This document shows positions 60,473-64,000 of a stretch of 64,000 nt of DNA, in pieces. Location of the stretch: contig CBDIDV010000002.1 of assembly GCA_965277875.1 (NCBI GenBank), positions 2,852,001-2,916,000 on the forward strand, in the 5' to 3' direction. The notes beneath the pieces were generated by a model that saw only the letters and a program-made list of their open reading frames with translations, did not search any database and was not told where the DNA came from. The position numbers and the translations under genes are program-made. Position 1 is the first letter of the stretch; every line of letters begins with the position of its first letter. The DNA is from CAWFQB01 sp965277875. GTDB taxonomy: Bacteria > Armatimonadota > Chthonomonadetes > Chthonomonadales > Chthonomonadaceae.

Positions 60473-60690
60473 ACCGCGAAACACGCGAAACAAACGAAAA
60501 GAGGACAAAAGGAGTGATCCACAGATTAGGGGGATTAACACAGATTAAAAAGAACAATCGGTAATAGAAACAGGATAAATAAGACTTCCCGACGAACAAA
60601 AGCGTGAGGGTACAATCTGCATTTCATTCGCCTGTGTCTTTTAATCTGTGTTAATCCCCCTAATCTGTGGATCACTCCTTTGCTGTGATT
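60473..60690. repeat. Fold-back repeat with ATCCACAGATTA arms
   Basis: 218 bp. The arms 60508-60552 and 60638-60681 match over ~44 bp, including GGAGTGATCCACAGATTAGG and the following GGGATTAACACAGATT; an outer CGCGAAACACGCGAAACAAA stretch resembles the 55322-55584 element. End boxes are TGATCCACA/TGTGGATCA (one mismatch to the DnaA consensus). Starts on the transglutaminase stop. Confidence 0.88.
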
Positions 60691-60763
60691 GTTACGCCGA
60701 GTTGAGCGTAGAATTGGGTATCTTGACGTTACAAATGGAAGTTGATTTTTAGGAGAAGCGGTA

Positions 60764-60991
60764 ATGCGTATGCTGGCAGGGCGTAACGGGGCGAGGGGCT
60801 TGTTCGCGGCGGGGCTGATAATCGGCGGCGGCCTGCTGACGGGGTGCAATGTGCCGCACACGCCGGACGCCGTTGTTGGCAATCAGGGGACGCAGGATTC
60901 GGGCGAGACGGGATCCACAAAAGACAGTACGGGCCGCGTGATCGCCAATCCCTCCACGGGCGCGGGCGACCGCAAGGGTCTGGGCAACTAA
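60764..60991 (+). CDS. Small lipoprotein
   Basis: 75 residues: basic start, hydrophobic run and lipobox LLTGC (Cys28), so the mature product is about 48 residues, acylated at Cys. The rest is Gly/Thr/Asp-rich and disordered (VVGNQGTQDSGETG..). Function unknown. It precedes lnt, the enzyme that would add its third acyl chain. AGGAG precedes the ATG at a usable distance. Confidence 0.75.
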   Translation: MRMLAGRNGARGLFAAGLIIGGGLLTGCNVPHTPDAVVGNQGTQDSGETGSTKDSTGRVIANPSTGAGDRKGLGN

Positions 60992-61046
60992 ACTTGGGCA
61001 ACTAAAAAGGATTGGGCAATCGAACACGAACATTCCTGAGCGCGAC

Positions 61047-62594
61047 ATGCCTTTGGCCGAACCCGGCAATGAACGCCTGCCCTCGATACCGGCGCAGCAG
61101 ACGCTTCCCTTCGGACGCCGCCTGCTGTTCGGCTGCGGGGCAGGCGTTTTGCTCGCGCTTTGCTTTCCGCCGGTCGGCCTGTACGCGCTGCTGCCGCTGT
61201 GCCTGGGCGCGCTGCTCGGCCTGCTGCGCGGCGTCACGCTCCGGCAGGCTTTTTACATCGGCATCGGCTTCGGAACCGCGTGGTTCTGCGGCGACCTGTT
61301 CTGGATTGCGCGTTTGTTCGGCCCCGCCGCGCTGAGTTTGTGCGTGATTTTGGCCCTGTTTCCCGCTCTCTACGCCGTCCTGTATGTGTGGCTGCGAACT
61401 CGCCTGCCCCGCGTCCCCGTCTGGCTGCTGGCCCCTCTGCTCTGGACCGGCATCGAATACTACCGCTCCGAGTTGTTCGTGCTGAAATTCGGCTGGCTGG
61501 GCCTGGGCTACGGCGTCGTGAACGCTCCTCTACTAGCGTACTTCGCGTCGTGGTTTGGCTGTTATGGTCTGTCGTTTGTGATCGTGCTGCTGGGCGCGGT
61601 TCTGCTCGCAATGTTTACCAGCGAGACGGGCGTACCCCAACGTCGTAAAGCCTTGTGGCGTGTCGCTCCGGTTCTCGCCGTCTGGCTCGCGGTGTGCCTG
61701 ATCCCCCTTCCTGCTCCCTCTCCATCACATCCCCTTCATGTGCGGCTTGTGCAGGCCAACTCCGAGGACGAAGATAGTTTTTACCGCCTGTCGCGTCCGC
61801 CTGTGGGATTGTCTGCGAACCTATCTGCGAATGGATCTGCGAACGTGCCGGCGGATACGTCAACAGGCGCGTTGGCAGATGTGCCTGCGGACATCATCGT
61901 GTGGCCGGAGTACAGCTTCTACAGCGATCCGAACCGCACACTCAAACTGTGGCCCAAAATCAAGCGCATCGCGCAGGAAAACCATGCGTACCTGCTGTTC
62001 GGGGCCAAAGACCAGTTCGATCCCAAAGACGAGGCCGGGTTTCGCAATACCGCCTTTCTGCTCGCCCCGAACGGCGACGTAATCGGGCGGCATGTCAAGA
62101 ACCATCCCGTACACTTCATACGCGACGGCGTGGCCGGAACACAGGCGCGGGCCATTCCGACCGCGCTCGGCAGGCTGGGCGTGGCGATTTGCTTTGATAT
62201 GGATTACCCTGATGTGGCGCGGCGTTTGGCGCAGGACGGGGCCGTCGTGTTTCTGGTTCCCAACGATGACCCGCCGGAGTGGGGGCCGGTTCAGCGCGTC
62301 CAGCATCGTTTGCTGTTCCAGATGCGGGCCGTGGAGTGCGGACGCTGGCTCGGACGCGCGGACGTGGCCGGGGGAACGTCCGTTGCCGCCCCGACCGGGC
62401 AGGAGATCGCGCGCATCGGCACGACGCAGCCCGCCGCCCTCGACGCGCTCTTAGGCCGCGAGACAGGCCGAACCCTGTTTGTACGCGGCGGCTGGCGCTT
62501 CGGGCAGATCTGCCTGCTGGTCGCTGTCCTGCTTTGCGGCGCGGCCCTGACACGCCGGTTTTTCGCAGCGAGCGGGAACTACGGAACTGTGTAA
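61047..62594 (+). CDS. lnt: Apolipoprotein N-acyltransferase
   Basis: 515 residues with N-terminal membrane helices (residues ~28-225: LALCFPPVGLYALLPLCLGALLG, WFCGDLFWIARLF, LAPLLWTGIEYYRSELF, LSFVIVLLGAVLLAMF) and a nitrilase-like extracytoplasmic domain. The catalytic set is visible: Glu in IIVWPEYSFYS, Lys in LLFGAKDQF, Cys in LGVAICFDMDYPDV. It transfers an acyl chain from phospholipid to the N-terminal Cys of lipoproteins. A final membrane helix (~492-510) closes the protein. It implies a lipoprotein-bearing envelope. Confidence 0.95.
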   Translation: MPLAEPGNERLPSIPAQQTLPFGRRLLFGCGAGVLLALCFPPVGLYALLPLCLGALLGLLRGVTLRQAFYIGIGFGTAWFCGDLFWIARLFGPAALSLCVILALFPALYAVLYVWLRTRLPRVPVWLLAPLLWTGIEYYRSELFVLKFGWLGLGYGVVNAPLLAYFASWFGCYGLSFVIVLLGAVLLAMFTSETGVPQRRKALWRVAPVLAVWLAVCLIPLPAPSPSHPLHVRLVQANSEDEDSFYRLSRPPVGLSANLSANGSANVPADTSTGALADVPADIIVWPEYSFYSDPNRTLKLWPKIKRIAQENHAYLLFGAKDQFDPKDEAGFRNTAFLLAPNGDVIGRHVKNHPVHFIRDGVAGTQARAIPTALGRLGVAICFDMDYPDVARRLAQDGAVVFLVPNDDPPEWGPVQRVQHRLLFQMRAVECGRWLGRADVAGGTSVAAPTGQEIARIGTTQPAALDALLGRETGRTLFVRGGWRFGQICLLVAVLLCGAALTRRFFAASGNYGTV

Positions 62595-62698
62595 CGCTGC
62601 ACAACGTCCAACAGCGATACAGCCACAGGGTATTACAGCGGCGCATACCAAGGTTCGTCGCGCCGAAACGATCCTGTGACCCCGGAGGGATGCAAAAC

Positions 62699-64000
62699 AT
62701 GAAACAGAACAAATCAAAATTCACATCAAATACGCTGCAAAACCGCGCCCGCATTAGAACCGGCTGGCCTGTTGTCGCCGGTGCAGGATTGCTGCTGATG
62801 CTGGCCGCGCCTGTCCGCAGCGGCGCGCAAGCCATCGGCGTGACCATCAACGGGCAGCCGGTCGTATTTCAGGACATCGGGCCGCAGCAGATAGATGGAC
62901 GCACCCTGGTTCCGGTGCGCGGCGTCCTCGAAAAACTCGGCGCGACCATTTCATTCGACAATCGTACACAGACCGTAGTTGCCAGTACGCCCAACGTAGA
63001 CATTCAGCTTAAAATCGGCAGTAAGACCGCCACGGTCAACGGCAAAGAAATAACCCTCGATACGCCCGCGCAGACCATTCACGACCATACATTCGTGCCG
63101 CTGCGCTTCATCGGCGAGGCGCTGGGAGCCGACCTGTCTTGGGATGCCACAACGCGCACGGTTCGCATCCTGACCAAAGACGCGCTGAACGCGAGCGCGG
63201 GCGCGCCCCCCGATCCTACCCTGCGCGACGACCGGCCCCGCAGACGTCCACAAGATGACTCGGCGGGCGACCGACCCCGGAGGCGTCCACAGGACGATCC
63301 TGCGGGCGACCGCCGCACACCCGATAATCGTCCGGGAAGCAATGGCCCCGCCCCCGTCATCAACTCGTTTACGCAGAGCGCGGGGCGGTGGCTGCGCGCG
63401 AACGAGACCCTGGAGGCCACCCTGGAGGGTACGCCGGGCGGACAGGCGAGTTTTCGCATCCCCGGCCTGATGGATCAGGTTCCCATGCGCGAGACCACGC
63501 CGGGGCATTATGTGGGCAGTTGGCAGGTTCCCGCCGGCAAGCCCGTGCAGCTTAAAGCCGCCGCCGTAATCGGCAGCCTGCAAATCGGCAATCGAATGGC
63601 CCCGCTATTGCAGGCGGCGGAGACCGTGTCCGTAGATGCGATTGACCCGCGCATTCGCGACGCCGCGCCCGAAAATACTAACGTCAGCGATCCCCGACCC
63701 AACATATCGGCCACCTTTGAAGATCAGGGCAGCGGTGTAGACCGCAAATCCGTGCATCTGTTCGTGAATGGCCGCGATGTCACCAATGAGGCCAATGTAA
63801 CGCGCGATTTCATCTCCTACAAGCCCGACGCGCCGCTCGGCGCGGGGCCGCAGCAGATCGAACTGAAAGTCATGGACATGGCGGGCAACCTGGCCGACGC
63901 GCGCTGGACGTTTAACGAGCGGCCCCGCGCCGCAGGCGGCATACGGTCTGTGTCCGACAACGCCGACCACGCCTTGCAGCCGGGAGACGTGATGCACGTC
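62699..64000 (+). CDS. Copper amine oxidase-like stalk-domain protein (3' end outside window)
   Basis: 434 codons, open through the right edge. ATG 62699 follows GGAGG at ~10 nt. Signal peptide ~1-45 (VVAGAGLLLMLAAPVRSGAQA); stalk domain ~45-165: ITINGQPVVFQDIGPQQIDGRTLVPVRGVLEKLGATISFDNRTQTV and DHTFVPLRFIGEALGADLSWDATTRTVRIL, the two-copy copper-amine-oxidase N-terminal-like repeat. Then an Asp/Arg/Pro linker with two repeats of DRPRRRPQDDxAGDR, and beta-rich modules resembling Ig folds. It is probably a cell-surface or envelope-anchored protein. Confidence 0.88.
   Translation, partial: MKQNKSKFTSNTLQNRARIRTGWPVVAGAGLLLMLAAPVRSGAQAIGVTINGQPVVFQDIGPQQIDGRTLVPVRGVLEKLGATISFDNRTQTVVASTPNVDIQLKIGSKTATVNGKEITLDTPAQTIHDHTFVPLRFIGEALGADLSWDATTRTVRILTKDALNASAGAPPDPTLRDDRPRRRPQDDSAGDRPRRRPQDDPAGDRRTPDNRPGSNGPAPVINSFTQSAGRWLRANETLEATLEGTPGGQASFRIPGLMDQVPMRETTPGHYVGSWQVPAGKPVQLKAAAVIGSLQIGNRMAPLLQAAETVSVDAIDPRIRDAAPENTNVSDPRPNISATFEDQGSGVDRKSVHLFVNGRDVTNEANVTRDFISYKPDAPLGAGPQQIELKVMDMAGNLADARWTFNERPRAAGGIRSVSDNADHALQPGDVMHV

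Noticed and set aside
44388..60690. CRISPR array
   Set aside because: The tandem heptamer repeats are inverted arms with short units and no regular spacers; no cas genes are present.
1..64000. tRNA or rRNA genes
   Set aside because: No cloverleaf-like GGTTCRANYCC block with matching arms and no rRNA-like stretch was noticed in the intergenic regions; a covariance search would be needed to exclude them.

Overview
The window is GC-rich, gene-dense bacterial chromosome with no rRNA or tRNA gene that I can recognise. Lineage is inferred from gene content. A prepilin-like protein with a type II secretion N-terminus and a C-terminal H..DGH-type motif, a copper-amine-oxidase-like stalk protein, an orphan GlmL-like protein, Uma2, DUF4174 and DUF4230 proteins and secreted sugar-active enzymes together suggest an Armatimonadota-like, Gram-negative-type bacterium. 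An Lnt and a lipoprotein support a lipoprotein-bearing envelope. This is not proof of phylum.

Layout. 1-9.1 kb: secreted DUF4174 protein, AGE epimerase, DCC thiol oxidoreductase, a translationally coupled rph-rdgB-yihY run, a secreted caspase-like protein and a GH43 glycosidase. 9.2-9.6 kb: nested palindromes and a 104-bp MITE-like element. 9.6-16.7 kb: aldo/keto reductase and TPR protein, then an ECF sigma factor, zinc-finger anti-sigma factor and HtrA-like protein that has lost its catalytic His and Asp, then the prepilin-like protein. 16.9-25.4 kb: PQQ-type sugar dehydrogenase, GDSL hydrolase, DinB, ABC exporter, FMN-type oxidase, VOC protein, alpha/beta hydrolase and a divergent CGNR regulator. 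25.5-30.3 kb: a restriction island (m5C methylase, Vsr, NotI-like nuclease) between two copies of the 3' end of a Tat-exported phosphatase gene. 30.5-40.3 kb: PRC-barrel and DUF4230 proteins, then a long minus-strand run from glmL to Uma2, broken by an IS4-like element. 40.3-44 kb: a small-protein, uracil-glycosylase-like and VapBC-type cassette flanked by copies of the glmL start region, a broken HEAT-like gene and an IS3-family element. 44-64 kb: response regulator, tsaD, a cyclase-STAND-TPR signalling protein, rimI, a BNR-repeat glycosidase-like protein, macro domain protein, serA, a zincin, alpha-E and transglutaminase proteins, lnt and a stalk protein cut by the window end.

The least expected feature is a scattered family of fold-back repeats. 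Each pairs two inverted arms of short tandem heptamer-like units around a loop of roughly 30-140 bp. Examples lie at 35.4/36.9, 44.4, 45.1, 45.8, 50.5, 54.5, 55.3, 59.3 and 60.5 kb, and single arms lie inside rdgB and tsaD. Many start right at a stop codon. Three have ends matching or nearly matching the DnaA-box consensus, and two share a recognisable loop. Two accessory cassettes, the restriction island and the toxin-antitoxin/glycosylase cassette, are both bounded by duplicated pieces of the host gene beside them, which suggests insertion with target duplication.
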